Below are positions 27,237 through 36,748 of a DNA stretch of 64,000 nucleotides, in pieces. The DNA is from JAFDZW01 sp964404255 (lineage in GTDB: Bacteria; Bacteroidota; Ignavibacteria; Palsa-1295), in contig CAYOJJ010000007.1 of NCBI GenBank assembly GCA_964404255.1, positions 82,427 to 146,426 of the forward strand, written 5' to 3'. The position numbers and the translations under genes are program-made. The notes beneath the pieces were generated by a model. It saw only the letters and a program-made list of their open reading frames with translations. It ran no database searches and had not been told where the DNA came from. How positions within the stretch are numbered: the first letter of the stretch is position 1; each line of letters opens with the position of its first letter.

Positions 27237-28934
27237 TTATTTTCGAAGCAAGAGCACACCGGCAATGATGGTAATAACCTGCGCTGTGATAGCCGTGGCC
27301 AGCTGGAAGTTTTCCCAGAAGGTGGGCCGTTCGGCAGGAATAATGATCGAATCGCCCGGACCGATCTGATAATGCGAATCGGAACGAGGATTGATATAAC
27401 TTCCGGTCTTGGCATTGATCACGCGTACCGCCCCTTTATCGGAAGAAGAAGTATAGCCGCCAGCCCGTGCAATATAATCCTCATACGTATATCCCTCTTC
27501 ATAGGTGATATTGCCGGGGTTGACAACAGTGCCGAGAATACTGACGAACCCGCGGGCTCTTGGTATCCAGATCGAATCCTGGTCGCGCAGTAAAATATTC
27601 TGAGACAGATCGTTCTTCTCGATCAGATCTTTGAAGTTTACTACCATGACCGAGCGGCCAAGCTGACGCGAGCGGGCCATGTAATAATTGAACTGATCGT
27701 CGGTAATGCGCTTCTCTTCGGTCGTTCCTTTCATACGCTCGAGCATGATGAATTCCGGATCGGATTCCCAGGCGCCAATACCGGCCCGGCGAAGTACGAC
27801 GGCTTCATCGAGCGATCCGGTAGGAAGGATGCCTCCGGCGCGCTGGATGACATCGAGAATTCTTGTCTGCCCGAGTTCGATAGAGTATTTTCCTGGATAG
27901 GTTACTTCACCGGATACCGAAACAACCCTTGGAGTATGATATTGGCTATACCCTTTGACGGCGATCACATCGCCTTCCTGTAGCTCTTCATCTTTGCCTG
28001 AGATAAGATTTACCGTTCGGCGCACCGCTCTATCTGGTGAATTAGGGCCGAAGCTTGCAACTTCTATCGAATCGAGCTGTGCCGATGGCAAGGGCGATCC
28101 TGCTATTTCAATGGCCGTAGAGATTTTATCCCCCGGAGCAAACTCATAAATACCCGGTTTTGCAACAGCCCCGCTGATAGTAAAGTACTTGGTAACCTTT
28201 CTGACAATGATAACATCGCCGCCTTCGACGGGCGGATTGGTACTTACATCGCCCGTTTCATAATATTTCAGAAGATCGGCGGTCGTACGAAGCGAGCCAT
28301 CGGGGCGCCTGATCTCGATATTACGTAAGGCCGATTTTTCTTTTAAGTCCCCGGCTTTTGCAATTACTTCACTTACTCTCATCAGGGAAGTAACCGTCTG
28401 GATGCCCGGCTGTAATACTTCACCAAGAACACTCACTTTAATGCTCTTCAAGCGCCGTATCGATAAATGCGCATCGGGCATTTTATAATCACGGGCAAGA
28501 AGTTTATTAACTTTTGCTTCGGCCTCAGTGACCGTCAGACCGCTAATAGAAACCTCTCCGGTTCGCGGGACGATAAGCTTGCCTTCGGGGGTGACCGTAA
28601 GATCCTGATCAAGGAAATGGGCGGCATACACATTGAGATAAACTCCATCTCCCGGACCGAGCACATACTTCGAAGGATCGATAGCTCCTTCGAGAGCCTG
28701 CGGGTCAGTACCGGCTCTGATGGCCTGGCGCTGCATCAGGAGTTTTTCCGTGAGCGTATCGGCAACAGCCGTTTTATTTTGATATTGTTTATCGGGGCCG
28801 GTAAATTGGGCGCTTGCCGATGAGATGAGTAGTGGTAAGAGAACCAAAGCCATTACATACCATAATGCTTTGGCGGATACCTGGTTCAATTGTACTGCTT
28901 TAGGTGTAAGCTTCACTGGTCTGTACTGATTCAA
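27237..28934 (-). CDS. Polysaccharide export protein with SLBB domains (Wza-like)
   Basis: Up to 565 residues. The frame opens at a TTG at 28934; a TTG 15 codons later would give a tidier signal peptide, and the first ATG leaves no charged N-region, so the start is uncertain. The signal peptide ends near SSASAQ. A Poly_export domain follows (YVLGPGDGVYLNVYAAHFL, then LTVTPEGKLIVP), then several SLBB repeats from about residues 155, 245, 330 and 465 (VSVLGEVLQPGIQ, FTISGAVAKPGIY, VSVSGEVTYPGKY, VSILGTVVNPGNI). A C-terminal membrane helix near 545-562 suggests it is anchored differently from E. coli Wza. It is first in an operon with Wzz-like, GT4, flippase and barrel genes. Confidence 0.86.
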   Translation of the reverse strand: MNQYRPVKLTPKAVQLNQVSAKALWYVMALVLLPLLISSASAQFTGPDKQYQNKTAVADTLTEKLLMQRQAIRAGTDPQALEGAIDPSKYVLGPGDGVYLNVYAAHFLDQDLTVTPEGKLIVPRTGEVSISGLTVTEAEAKVNKLLARDYKMPDAHLSIRRLKSIKVSVLGEVLQPGIQTVTSLMRVSEVIAKAGDLKEKSALRNIEIRRPDGSLRTTADLLKYYETGDVSTNPPVEGGDVIIVRKVTKYFTISGAVAKPGIYEFAPGDKISTAIEIAGSPLPSAQLDSIEVASFGPNSPDRAVRRTVNLISGKDEELQEGDVIAVKGYSQYHTPRVVSVSGEVTYPGKYSIELGQTRILDVIQRAGGILPTGSLDEAVVLRRAGIGAWESDPEFIMLERMKGTTEEKRITDDQFNYYMARSRQLGRSVMVVNFKDLIEKNDLSQNILLRDQDSIWIPRARGFVSILGTVVNPGNITYEEGYTYEDYIARAGGYTSSSDKGAVRVINAKTGSYINPRSDSHYQIGPGDSIIIPAERPTFWENFQLATAITAQVITIIAGVLLLRK

Positions 28935-29106
28935 TGGTTCTTACAAGAATAGTACCTTGCAAGTTCGCTTTGGTGAGTGCACTTTTCAGTACCCCCTGAT
29001 AAAAGCGAACATTGGAAACAGCAGGAAGCTCAAAGTAGCTCCGCCTGGCAGGAGAGGAACTTGGCCATAGGTGCCTCTATGTTGGACCCCAATAAACACT
29101 GTAATT

Positions 29107-29547
29107 ATGGTAGAAAAGACGATAAAAACCAGCATCGATGTTGCCGCTCCGGTCTCAAAAGTTTGGGAGGCCCTTACTAACCCAGCCCTGACCCCAAAAT
29201 ATATGTATGGTTGCGAGGCTATTTCCGATTGGAAGATCGGCAGCCCGCTTATCTGGAAAAGTGTTACCGATGGGATAGTCTATGTAACAGGTAACGTAAA
29301 AGTGTTTGAGCCGAATCGCCGTTTGGATTATACCGTCTTCGATCCTAATAGTACTATGGAAGACATTCCCGAAAACCATCTCACTATGACCTTCGAGCTT
29401 TCCGAAAATAATGGTAACGCCCATGTCGATATCTCCATGGGAGATTTCTCAACGGTCGCCAACGGGGAAGCCCGATACGAGGATTCTATCAAAGGCGGAG
29501 ATGGGGTTTGGCAGGTCTTTAAAGCTGTAGTTGAAGAAGGAAAATAA
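29107..29547 (+). CDS. SRPBCC (AHSA1/START-like) domain protein
   Basis: A 146-residue cytoplasmic protein. The ATG at 29107 is chosen because MVEKTIKTSIDVAAPVSKVW is the usual beginning of the fold; the frame is open to 29071. The single SRPBCC domain shows the helix-grip pattern: VSKVWEALTNPALTPKYM near residues 16-33, WKIGSPLIWKSV near 42-53 and a C-terminal helix near 125-143. The family binds hydrophobic ligands or acts as Hsp90 co-activator-like proteins; the ligand is unknown. It is a single-gene unit closed by a terminator at 29572. Confidence 0.82.
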   Translation: MVEKTIKTSIDVAAPVSKVWEALTNPALTPKYMYGCEAISDWKIGSPLIWKSVTDGIVYVTGNVKVFEPNRRLDYTVFDPNSTMEDIPENHLTMTFELSENNGNAHVDISMGDFSTVANGEARYEDSIKGGDGVWQVFKAVVEEGK

Positions 29548-29571
29548 ATTACCCCTATAGATATTATTACT

Positions 29572-29598
29572 AAAGCCCTCTTAAGAGGGCTTTTTCTT
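29572..29598 (+). terminator. Rho-independent terminator after SRPBCC gene
   Basis: The stem AAAGCCCTC/GAGGGCTTT around a TTAA loop is followed by TTCTTT, 24 bp after the stop at 29547. Confidence 0.85.
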
Positions 29599-29686
29599 TA
29601 TACATATTGACCATAGTAATGGTAAACGATTTAAGAATAATGACAGTTGAACACCCATTCAGTGCACTTTATTTCTGCTAAGATCT

Positions 29687-30637
29687 ATGCAGCACCTACC
29701 CCCATTTACTATGCATAAATCTATTGTTGTCATTCTGATTGCCATATTCCTGGTATCTTGTAAGTCTGCAACGGAAACAACATCGGTTACTTCAACAGCA
29801 GCAGTCAATCAGGTAATGCATATCCTCGACACTATCCAAAATATGTTCGTCGATATTGCTCAAAGCTCGTCAGGCAGTCCGGGAGAGATAATAGTAAAAA
29901 CTACCGATTGGGTACGCACTCAACCCACGGTAAAAGATGCTTTTTGGTACGATAGCTCTTATATCGAAATAGAGTTACAATCTGGCCTGCACGCCACGTT
30001 TTCTCTTAACCGCTTTGGGAGTGACAGTCTCAGCCTTAATCGGGGTGGCACTCCCACGCAATCCACAACCGGTTTTTCATCACCTATTGCGGCCAACCAT
30101 ACTATCGATAATAAAAATATTCTGATCTACGCTCCATTCGTTGCTACCGGCGATGTCGATAATCTATACGCAGCCGGTGAGCTAAATAAGCTGGTAACCA
30201 CTATTCAAAATGCAGGCGCCTATAAAGTAATTTTACTGGAATATGATAAATGTACTGTCGGCGCGCTTGAATCATTCGGTCAATATGGAGTAGTCATCTT
30301 GAGCACTCATGGTATGCCTGATGGTTTTCTGATTGGTCAAGCTGTACCAGGTATTTCCGAATACGATTCGACCGATGCTCAGATAAAAGAGCTGCTAAAT
30401 TATTCGCTCGGAGCGGGTGGGTATGATAAGGTACGAAATGGATATTTTAGCTTTGCCTATCTCGAGAATATCGCTAATCTGATCGATTGGCAAACCTTTT
30501 TGAAAAAGAAAAGCCGTGATGGCGGACTTTGGTTATTAAAGATCAATTCAAAATTTATTGAGACTATCCCTTCGCTTTCTAAGACCATTATCTTAGGTAA
30601 TATGTGCTATTCCGGCAGGAGAATCTTCCATGGCTAA
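29687..30637 (+). pseudogene. Clan-CD-protease-like lipoprotein, 5' part of a frameshifted gene
   Basis: Up to 316 residues; the ATG at 29711 gives a lipoprotein signal (MHKSIVVILIAIFLVSC). Residues ~140-316 read like a caspase/gingipain/CHAT-type fold: NKNILIYAPF begins a core strand, VVILSTHGMPDGF near residue 208 (counted from 29687) supplies a His-Gly pair after a hydrophobic strand, and IILGNMCYSG near 301-310 puts a Cys after another strand. That is the His...Cys dyad layout of clan CD peptidases. The frame ends 8 codons after CYSG. The next frame (30630-31511) continues smoothly if one base near 30617 is skipped, giving CYSG-GESSMAKRG and so on. A one-base insertion (real or sequencing error) is the simplest reading; programmed frameshifting or re-initiation at the ATGGCTAA overlap are alternatives. 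Confidence 0.7.
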
Positions 30638-31511
30638 ACGCGGGACTGTTAAAGTTGATATTCCTATTCAACAGGCTTTTATAGATAAATCGCCTATTAG
30701 TTATTATTCTTACGGATATGGCGATGGCACATCGGCGCCCGTCGATAATGACTTTGCGAAACGAATGGAAGATTCGCTTCTCCATGCACTATTATACGAT
30801 GGAGATAGTACCGGGATTGCTCACCTGAACCCACAGGGCGATGAATATACTGCAAGCCAGTTTACTCTTCCTCATGCCCCGGCAAGCCCGGATATGCCGC
30901 TCAATCAGGAGGGCCATGATGATTATAGTTATTCCAATTGCGTATCCGAATTCACCGATGCCCGTGACGGACAAAAATATAAAGCGGTCTGTATTGGTAA
31001 ACAGAACTGGATGGCTGAAAATCTGAGGTATAATGCTTCGGGGAGCGATTGTTATCCTACTGCCGATTGCAATAAATACGGCCGGCTTTATGAATGGAGC
31101 ACCGTAATGAATAGCTCGGCTGCAAGCACAGCAAACCCAAGTGGTGTACAGGGTATTTGCCCCAAGGGCTGGCATATCCCAAGCCAGGCCGAATGGCAGC
31201 AGTTGATTACGACTATTGGTGGCCAACATTCCGGCGGTGCCCTTAAAGCTACCGCTGATTGGAACAGCCCGAATCTTGGAGCAACAAATGCCTTTGGATT
31301 TACTGCACTTGGAGGAGGTCAATACTATCCCGATAGCAATGCTTATTACTTCTTAAATCAGGAAGGCTATTGGTGGTCGGCCAGTCTTGGTACTAATCCC
31401 AACAGCCATTACTATGCTATCCTGACCTCATCCGGTAAGGATATTATTATGGGCAATCTCTTGCTTGGCGATGATAAATATAAATTTTCCTGTCGTTGTC
31501 TGAAAGATTAG
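30630..31511 (+). CDS. FISUMP-domain protein, 3' part of the frameshifted lipoprotein gene
   Basis: A 293-residue frame. The first ~80 residues (AFIDKSPISYYSYGYGDG, DNDFAKRMEDSLLHALLYDG) look like the rest of the protease-like fold begun upstream rather than a new N-terminus, and there is no signal peptide. From about residue 105 it is a Fibrobacter-succinogenes-major-paralogous (FISUMP) domain: FTDARDGQKYKAVCIGKQNW, then MAENLRY, a GRLYEWSTVMN block, ICPKGWHIPSQAEWQQL, a GYWWSAS block and a CRCLKD end. It overlaps the 5' frame by 8 bp. FISUMP domains occur in secreted and surface lipoproteins of Fibrobacteres and Bacteroidota; their role is unknown. Confidence 0.8.
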   Translation: MAKRGTVKVDIPIQQAFIDKSPISYYSYGYGDGTSAPVDNDFAKRMEDSLLHALLYDGDSTGIAHLNPQGDEYTASQFTLPHAPASPDMPLNQEGHDDYSYSNCVSEFTDARDGQKYKAVCIGKQNWMAENLRYNASGSDCYPTADCNKYGRLYEWSTVMNSSAASTANPSGVQGICPKGWHIPSQAEWQQLITTIGGQHSGGALKATADWNSPNLGATNAFGFTALGGGQYYPDSNAYYFLNQEGYWWSASLGTNPNSHYYAILTSSGKDIIMGNLLLGDDKYKFSCRCLKD

Positions 31512-31592
31512 GAATTAACTACTTCTTTACCCGATAAAAATTATTCCTCGTTTTTCGTTGTTTTGCTCATTCTATAGACCAATACCCAAAGA

Positions 31593-34499
31593 ATGAGTAC
31601 CGCATTTTCCCAATACGAATCCTTTCACACCCGCCACATAGGACCCGATACTACCGAGCAGCAGCTTATGCTTCAAATGCTCGGCCTTTCCTCACTTGAA
31701 GAGCTTATCGCCGAGACTATTCCGGCCTCGATCCGATTAAAGCAGCCAATGTCCGGTCTTTCCGCTAAAACGGAAGTCGAATTTTTGAAGGATATTGCTT
31801 CATTAGCTTCCGAGAATAAGATCTGTAAGTCTTATATCGGAATGGGATATTATGACACGGTTACTCCACCGGTCATCTTAAGAAACGTATTCGAAAATCC
31901 GGGTTGGTATACCCAATACACTCCATACCAGGCTGAGATTGCTCAGGGACGATTAGAATCGTTGCTGAATTTCCAGACGGTCGTGATCGACCTCACGGGT
32001 ATGGAGATCGCAAACGCCTCGCTGCTCGATGAAGCAACGGCTGCTGCCGAAGCCATGCATCTTATGTATGCCGTGCGCGAACAGGAGTTAGTAAAGCGCG
32101 ATGCCAATACGCTCTTCGTTTCGAGTTCGGTCTTTCCACAGACGCTCGATGTACTTATTACCCGAGCCGAGCCGCTCGGTATTAATCTGATCGTCGATAC
32201 GCCTGAGAATATCTCCAAAAATTGGAATGACGATATTTTCGGTGCTATTATCCAGTATCCCGATAATGAAGGCGCGATCCATAACCCGAAAGCCTTCATC
32301 GATACCTGCCATAGTCATGGTGCAAAAGTAGCCGTTGGCAGCGATCTGTTAAGTTTAGTACTCATTACCCCTCCGGGCGAACTCGGCGCCGATATTGTAT
32401 ATGGTAGTGCTCAACGCTTTGGAGTACCGCTCGGATACGGCGGTCCGCATGCAGCCTTCTTTGCTGCCCGCGAAGCCTATAAGCGTCAGATGCCAGGTCG
32501 TATCATTGGCGTCTCCATCGATTCTAATAATAAGCGTGCCCTGAGAATGGCACTGCAAACGCGCGAACAGCATATCAAGCGCGATAAAGCAACGAGTAAT
32601 ATTTGTACCGCACAGGCATTGCTTGCCAACATCGCTGCAATGTATGCCGTCTATCATGGCCCTGAAGGATTGAAGCTTATTGCTAATCGCGTGCATGCGT
32701 TGGCAACCATGCTCGGTAAAGGCCTTGCCGATGTAGGTTATAAGTTGACCTCGAAAGAATATTTCGATACTGTTAATATCGTTCTTGATGCTTCTGCTAT
32801 GACCATGCTTCGTAGCGAAGCTGAAAAAGCAGGCATCAACCTACGCTACACTTCTTCGGGCGTCAGTATTTCGCTCGATGAAACGACGACGGCTGATGAT
32901 GTACTGCAACTGCTCTCGCTCTTTAAGAGCGTAAAAGGAAGCAACGGATCAAAGCTTGATGTGAATGTCTTAGCTGCTTCGGCTGTAAGTGCAATCCCAT
33001 CTGAACTGCGTCGCTCTTCTTCTTTCCTTACGCATCCGGTCTTTAACTCGCATCATTCCGAGACGGAAATGCTGCGCTACCTCAAGTTACTTGAGAACCG
33101 CGATCTTTCGCTTACGCATTCGATGATCGCTCTCGGATCATGCACGATGAAGCTTAATGCTACTTCGGAAATGATCCCGGTGACGATGCCTGGCTTTGGC
33201 AAAATTCATCCCTTCGCACCGCTCGATCAGACGAAAGGTTACCAGAAAGTATTCACCGAGCTTGAAAAAGCACTTTGCGATATTACCGGCTTCGATGCCG
33301 TATCGCTGCAGCCGAATGCCGGTGCTCAGGGTGAGTATGCCGGTTTATTGGTAATTCGTGAGTATTTGAAGTCGATCGGGCAGGGACATCGTGATGTCGT
33401 TGTCATTCCGGCTTCGGCTCATGGTACTAATCCTGCAAGTGCTGTAATGGCTGGCATGAAAGTCGTCGTTACTAAGACCGATGCTAATGGCAATATCGAT
33501 CTCGACGATCTCCGTGCAAAAGCCGAACAGCACAAAGACGATCTTGCTGCTCTGATGGTAACCTATCCTTCGACCCACGGTGTGTTCGAAGAAAGCATCA
33601 TCGAAATTTGTAATCTCATCCATTCATTCGGTGGCCAAGTTTATATGGATGGCGCTAACATGAATGCACAGGTTGGTTTGACGAGCCCGAGCATGATCGG
33701 CGCGGATGTCTGCCATTTGAATCTTCACAAAACCTTCTGCATCCCGCACGGCGGTGGCGGTCCGGGAATGGGACCGATCGGTGTTGCAAAGCACCTCGCT
33801 CCATTCTTACCGGGTCATGCCGTAGTTGAGATCGGTGGCGATCAGGCTACGCATGCAGTCTCTGCTGCTCCGTGGGGAAGTGCCAGCATCTTATTGATCT
33901 CGTGGGCATACATTGCCATGATGGGCTACGATGGACTTACCGAAGCAACGAAGGTCGCTATCCTTAATGCGAATTACATCAAAGCCCGTCTGGAAAAACA
34001 TTTCCCGATTCTTTATCAGGGAAGCAAGGGCAGAGTAGCGCATGAAATGATCGTCGATATGCGCGGCTTCAAGCATTCGGTTGGTATCGAAGTAGAAGAT
34101 ATCGCCAAGCGCTTGATGGATTATGGCTTCCATGCGCCGACGGTTTCTTTCCCGGTGGCCGGTACACTGATGATCGAACCGACAGAAAGCGAATCGTTGC
34201 ATGAGCTTGATCGCTTCTGCGATGCACTTATTTCCATCAAGAAAGAGATCGAAGAAATTGCTGAAGGCAGTGCCGATAAAGAAGACAACGTCCTAAAGCA
34301 CTCGCCGCATACGCTCGAAGTGCTTATTGCCGACGATTGGAAGCATGCTTACTCACGCGAGAAAGCTGCGTACCCGGCTCCGTGGTTGCGCGGTAATAAA
34401 TTCTGGACTTCAGTCGGCCGAGTTAATGGTGCCTATGGTGACAGGCAACTCGTCTGTAGCTGCCCGCCGATCGAAGAGTATGCTGAAACAGCTAATTAA
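31593..34499 (+). CDS. gcvP: Glycine dehydrogenase (decarboxylating), single-chain P protein
   Basis: A 968-residue fused P protein, corresponding to joined GcvPA and GcvPB halves. It decarboxylates glycine and passes the aminomethyl group to lipoylated H protein. The C-terminal half holds the PLP lysine in NLHKTFCIPHGGGGPG (K713), and HPFAPLDQTKGYQ and LGSCTMKLNATSEMIP are family hallmarks. The N-terminal half starts with FHTRHIGPDTTEQQLMLQML and has YTPYQAEIAQGRLE. No gcvT or gcvH is adjacent, and no glycine riboswitch is recognisable in the 80 bp upstream. Codon use is strongly biased, as expected for high expression. A terminator follows at once. Confidence 0.97.
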   Translation: MSTAFSQYESFHTRHIGPDTTEQQLMLQMLGLSSLEELIAETIPASIRLKQPMSGLSAKTEVEFLKDIASLASENKICKSYIGMGYYDTVTPPVILRNVFENPGWYTQYTPYQAEIAQGRLESLLNFQTVVIDLTGMEIANASLLDEATAAAEAMHLMYAVREQELVKRDANTLFVSSSVFPQTLDVLITRAEPLGINLIVDTPENISKNWNDDIFGAIIQYPDNEGAIHNPKAFIDTCHSHGAKVAVGSDLLSLVLITPPGELGADIVYGSAQRFGVPLGYGGPHAAFFAAREAYKRQMPGRIIGVSIDSNNKRALRMALQTREQHIKRDKATSNICTAQALLANIAAMYAVYHGPEGLKLIANRVHALATMLGKGLADVGYKLTSKEYFDTVNIVLDASAMTMLRSEAEKAGINLRYTSSGVSISLDETTTADDVLQLLSLFKSVKGSNGSKLDVNVLAASAVSAIPSELRRSSSFLTHPVFNSHHSETEMLRYLKLLENRDLSLTHSMIALGSCTMKLNATSEMIPVTMPGFGKIHPFAPLDQTKGYQKVFTELEKALCDITGFDAVSLQPNAGAQGEYAGLLVIREYLKSIGQGHRDVVVIPASAHGTNPASAVMAGMKVVVTKTDANGNIDLDDLRAKAEQHKDDLAALMVTYPSTHGVFEESIIEICNLIHSFGGQVYMDGANMNAQVGLTSPSMIGADVCHLNLHKTFCIPHGGGGPGMGPIGVAKHLAPFLPGHAVVEIGGDQATHAVSAAPWGSASILLISWAYIAMMGYDGLTEATKVAILNANYIKARLEKHFPILYQGSKGRVAHEMIVDMRGFKHSVGIEVEDIAKRLMDYGFHAPTVSFPVAGTLMIEPTESESLHELDRFCDALISIKKEIEEIAEGSADKEDNVLKHSPHTLEVLIADDWKHAYSREKAAYPAPWLRGNKFWTSVGRVNGAYGDRQLVCSCPPIEEYAETAN

Positions 34500-34508
34500 T
34501 GCTTAAAT

Positions 34509-34534
34509 AAAAGACGCCCTTCGGGGCGTCTTTT
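34509..34534 (+). terminator. Terminator between gcvP and aroA
   Basis: An 11-bp perfect stem (AAAAGACGCCC and complement) is capped by the stable TTCG tetraloop, with the stem's own T-run as the tail. It ends only 6 bp before the aroA ATG, so the aroA mRNA must begin upstream and read through it, or begin inside it. Confidence 0.85.
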
Positions 34535-34540
34535 GTATCT

Positions 34541-35836
34541 ATGCAGCACTCACCGACATCTTATATCTCAGGTTTTCCTTTACCACCTGATAAATCGATC
34601 CTTCATCGGGTATTGATGGTCTCTGCGCTTACTACTTCTGTCGTAACGATAGAAGAAGTTAATGAACTACCGGCCGATATTCAAACAACGATTTCTGCTC
34701 TTCGACAATTAGGTGTTAGCATTGAGCGATCTGATAATAAACTGATCGTGCATGGAGTGGGGAAGCAAGGATTCATACCACCGACGTCTCCTATCGACTG
34801 TGGAAATTCCGGTACAACGGCGCGGCTCCTGATGGGCATTCTTGCATCGCAGCAGTTTTCATCCGAGCTTATCGGCGATGCTTCGCTCTCGCGGCGACCA
34901 ATGAAGCGTCTTGCAGAATTGTTATGTAAGAATCTTGGTGCCGATATTACGACTACGAATGGTTCATTACCGGTTACTATTCGCGGCAAGCAACTCCACA
35001 CTGGGGAAGTGATCCTTCCGGTTGCCTCGGCTCAGATAAAATCCTCGTTGCTACTGGCTGCTTATGTCTCAGGAGTTGATTGCACTATTGAAGAGCCTTG
35101 GCAAAGCAGAGATCATACCGAGTTGTTATTCCAAGCATTAGGAGTTTCCGTCGAGCGAAGCGCAAATCGCATCTCTGCCAGAACCAGTAGTGAAATGCTG
35201 CTTGCTTCTGAGTATAGCTATACTATCCCTAATGATCTCTCTGCAGCAGTTTTTCTTATTGTCGGTGCGCTCATTGCGAAAAAAAATATTCGCCTCGAGC
35301 ATTGCGTCTTAAATCCGACAAGAACTGCAGCACTGGATTGCCTTATTGCAAGCGGCGCTCCCATTTTTTTTGAATCGGTCTATTGTAAGCACGGAGAGCG
35401 CATTGGTATTATTATTGTAGCCGGTGAGCAAGCCACCGCACTGCGCCCATTTACTATCGGCGGTGAGTTGATTGCCAATCTTCAGGATGAGATACCCGCG
35501 CTATCGGTGCTCGCTATGTTTCTTGATGGTAATAGTGTTATCGAAGATGCCGGTGAACTTCGATTAAAAGAGAGCGACCGGCTGGCCGCGATCGCCAAAA
35601 ATATCCGGCTATGTGGCGGAACAGTTGAAGAAACTCCTCATGAGCTTTCTATCACTGGTAATAGTATATTTGCACCTATAGATGTTACTATAGATACAGC
35701 CGGAGATCATCGAATAGCGATGAGCTTTGCATTGCTGCAATTGCGGGCAGATGTGCAAGTAACCATTCCTGAAGCTTCAGTTGTTACTATTTCTTATCCA
35801 TCGTTCTTTACCGCAATGGATAGACTTGCAACGTAA
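34541..35836 (+). CDS. aroA: 3-phosphoshikimate 1-carboxyvinyltransferase (EPSP synthase)
   Basis: A 431-residue enzyme joining PEP to shikimate-3-phosphate. Active-site motifs are present: LPPDKSILHRVLM near residues 15-27 (Lys, Ser and Arg retained), CGNSGTTARLL near 87-97, SLSRRPMKRL near 117-126, ASAQIKSSLLLAA near 165-177, LKESDR near 349-354 and GDHRIAMS near 388-395. The start cannot lie much further downstream because the phosphate-binding KS is at residues 18-19. It is the first gene of an eight-gene operon running to ubiD. Confidence 0.95.
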   Translation: MQHSPTSYISGFPLPPDKSILHRVLMVSALTTSVVTIEEVNELPADIQTTISALRQLGVSIERSDNKLIVHGVGKQGFIPPTSPIDCGNSGTTARLLMGILASQQFSSELIGDASLSRRPMKRLAELLCKNLGADITTTNGSLPVTIRGKQLHTGEVILPVASAQIKSSLLLAAYVSGVDCTIEEPWQSRDHTELLFQALGVSVERSANRISARTSSEMLLASEYSYTIPNDLSAAVFLIVGALIAKKNIRLEHCVLNPTRTAALDCLIASGAPIFFESVYCKHGERIGIIIVAGEQATALRPFTIGGELIANLQDEIPALSVLAMFLDGNSVIEDAGELRLKESDRLAAIAKNIRLCGGTVEETPHELSITGNSIFAPIDVTIDTAGDHRIAMSFALLQLRADVQVTIPEASVVTISYPSFFTAMDRLAT

Positions 35837-35851
35837 AAACAATAGTGGGTT

Positions 35852-36748
35852 ATGAAAGCAGTGTTATTCGGGCGTGAGCTCTCCCATAGTATTTCCGATG
35901 CAGTCCATCGGGAAATATTTCCGATTATTGCTTCCCGCCTGAGATATGATAGTGCTCCCATGCTCTATTCATTAGAGGAAGTGCCTTCCGAAGCAGAGTT
36001 CAAACTACGGGTTTTGGAGATGGCTCATTTAGGAATCACCGGCGCCAATGTGACCTATCCCTACAAGGGCACATCCTTTTTAATCTCAAAGACACATGTC
36101 GGCCCTTCTTCTGCTATCAGATCGGCTAATACCTTACGCTATACTGCCAATGGGATCGATTGTACCAGTACCGATGGCCAGGGGTATATTACTGCATTAA
36201 AACGGTCCTACCCCAACCTCGATCCTGACCAATATCATTTAGTAATGCTCGGTAGTGGAGAAACGGCAAAAGCGATAATGTATAGTTTGTGTACTCAATG
36301 GATGCCTCTATCACTTACGATCGTAGCACGGTCGATAGCCAATGCTCAACAATTGGCAGAGTTCTGTGTAGCAGAGGCACCCGGCCCCTCGGTACGAGTA
36401 ATGTCGATCAATGAGTTTGTGAATGATTTTCCGCAATCGCGTAAGCGAATGATCATTCAGGCAACGCCGGTTGGACAAATTAATCATACCGGCAATCTTG
36501 CTGCAGGCTTTCGTTGGGATGAAAGCGATCTTGCCAGCGACCTTATCTATAATCCACTTCAAACGGCTTTTTTACGATCGGCAGCCGCAAGCGGAGCAAA
36601 AACCATTAATGGCCTGGGAATGCTGATCGAACAAGCAGCCCTTTCGCAAGTCTTTTGGCTTACCGGGCTTTTGCCGAAGGACTCCCCGCTTACTTTCGAA
36701 GAATTTACGACGATATACGAGCGTCTTTCGGTGTTATTAACGGCATGA
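35852..36748 (+). CDS. aroE: Shikimate dehydrogenase
   Basis: A 298-residue NADPH-dependent enzyme reducing 3-dehydroshikimate. FGRELSHSISDAVHRE near residues 7-22 supplies the shikimate-binding Ser pair, GANVTYPYKG near 64-73 has the catalytic Lys, and STDGQGY near 107-113 has the paired Asp. The nucleotide loop is GSGETAKAI, a variant of the usual GAGGAA. It is more diverged than the other aro genes but has every key residue. It starts 15 bp after aroA and overlaps aroC by 4 bp (ATGA). Confidence 0.9.
   Translation: MKAVLFGRELSHSISDAVHREIFPIIASRLRYDSAPMLYSLEEVPSEAEFKLRVLEMAHLGITGANVTYPYKGTSFLISKTHVGPSSAIRSANTLRYTANGIDCTSTDGQGYITALKRSYPNLDPDQYHLVMLGSGETAKAIMYSLCTQWMPLSLTIVARSIANAQQLAEFCVAEAPGPSVRVMSINEFVNDFPQSRKRMIIQATPVGQINHTGNLAAGFRWDESDLASDLIYNPLQTAFLRSAAASGAKTINGLGMLIEQAALSQVFWLTGLLPKDSPLTFEEFTTIYERLSVLLTA

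Noticed and set aside
31512..31592. Glycine riboswitch before gcvP
   Set aside because: Only 80 bp are available and no aptamer-like pairing was recognised.
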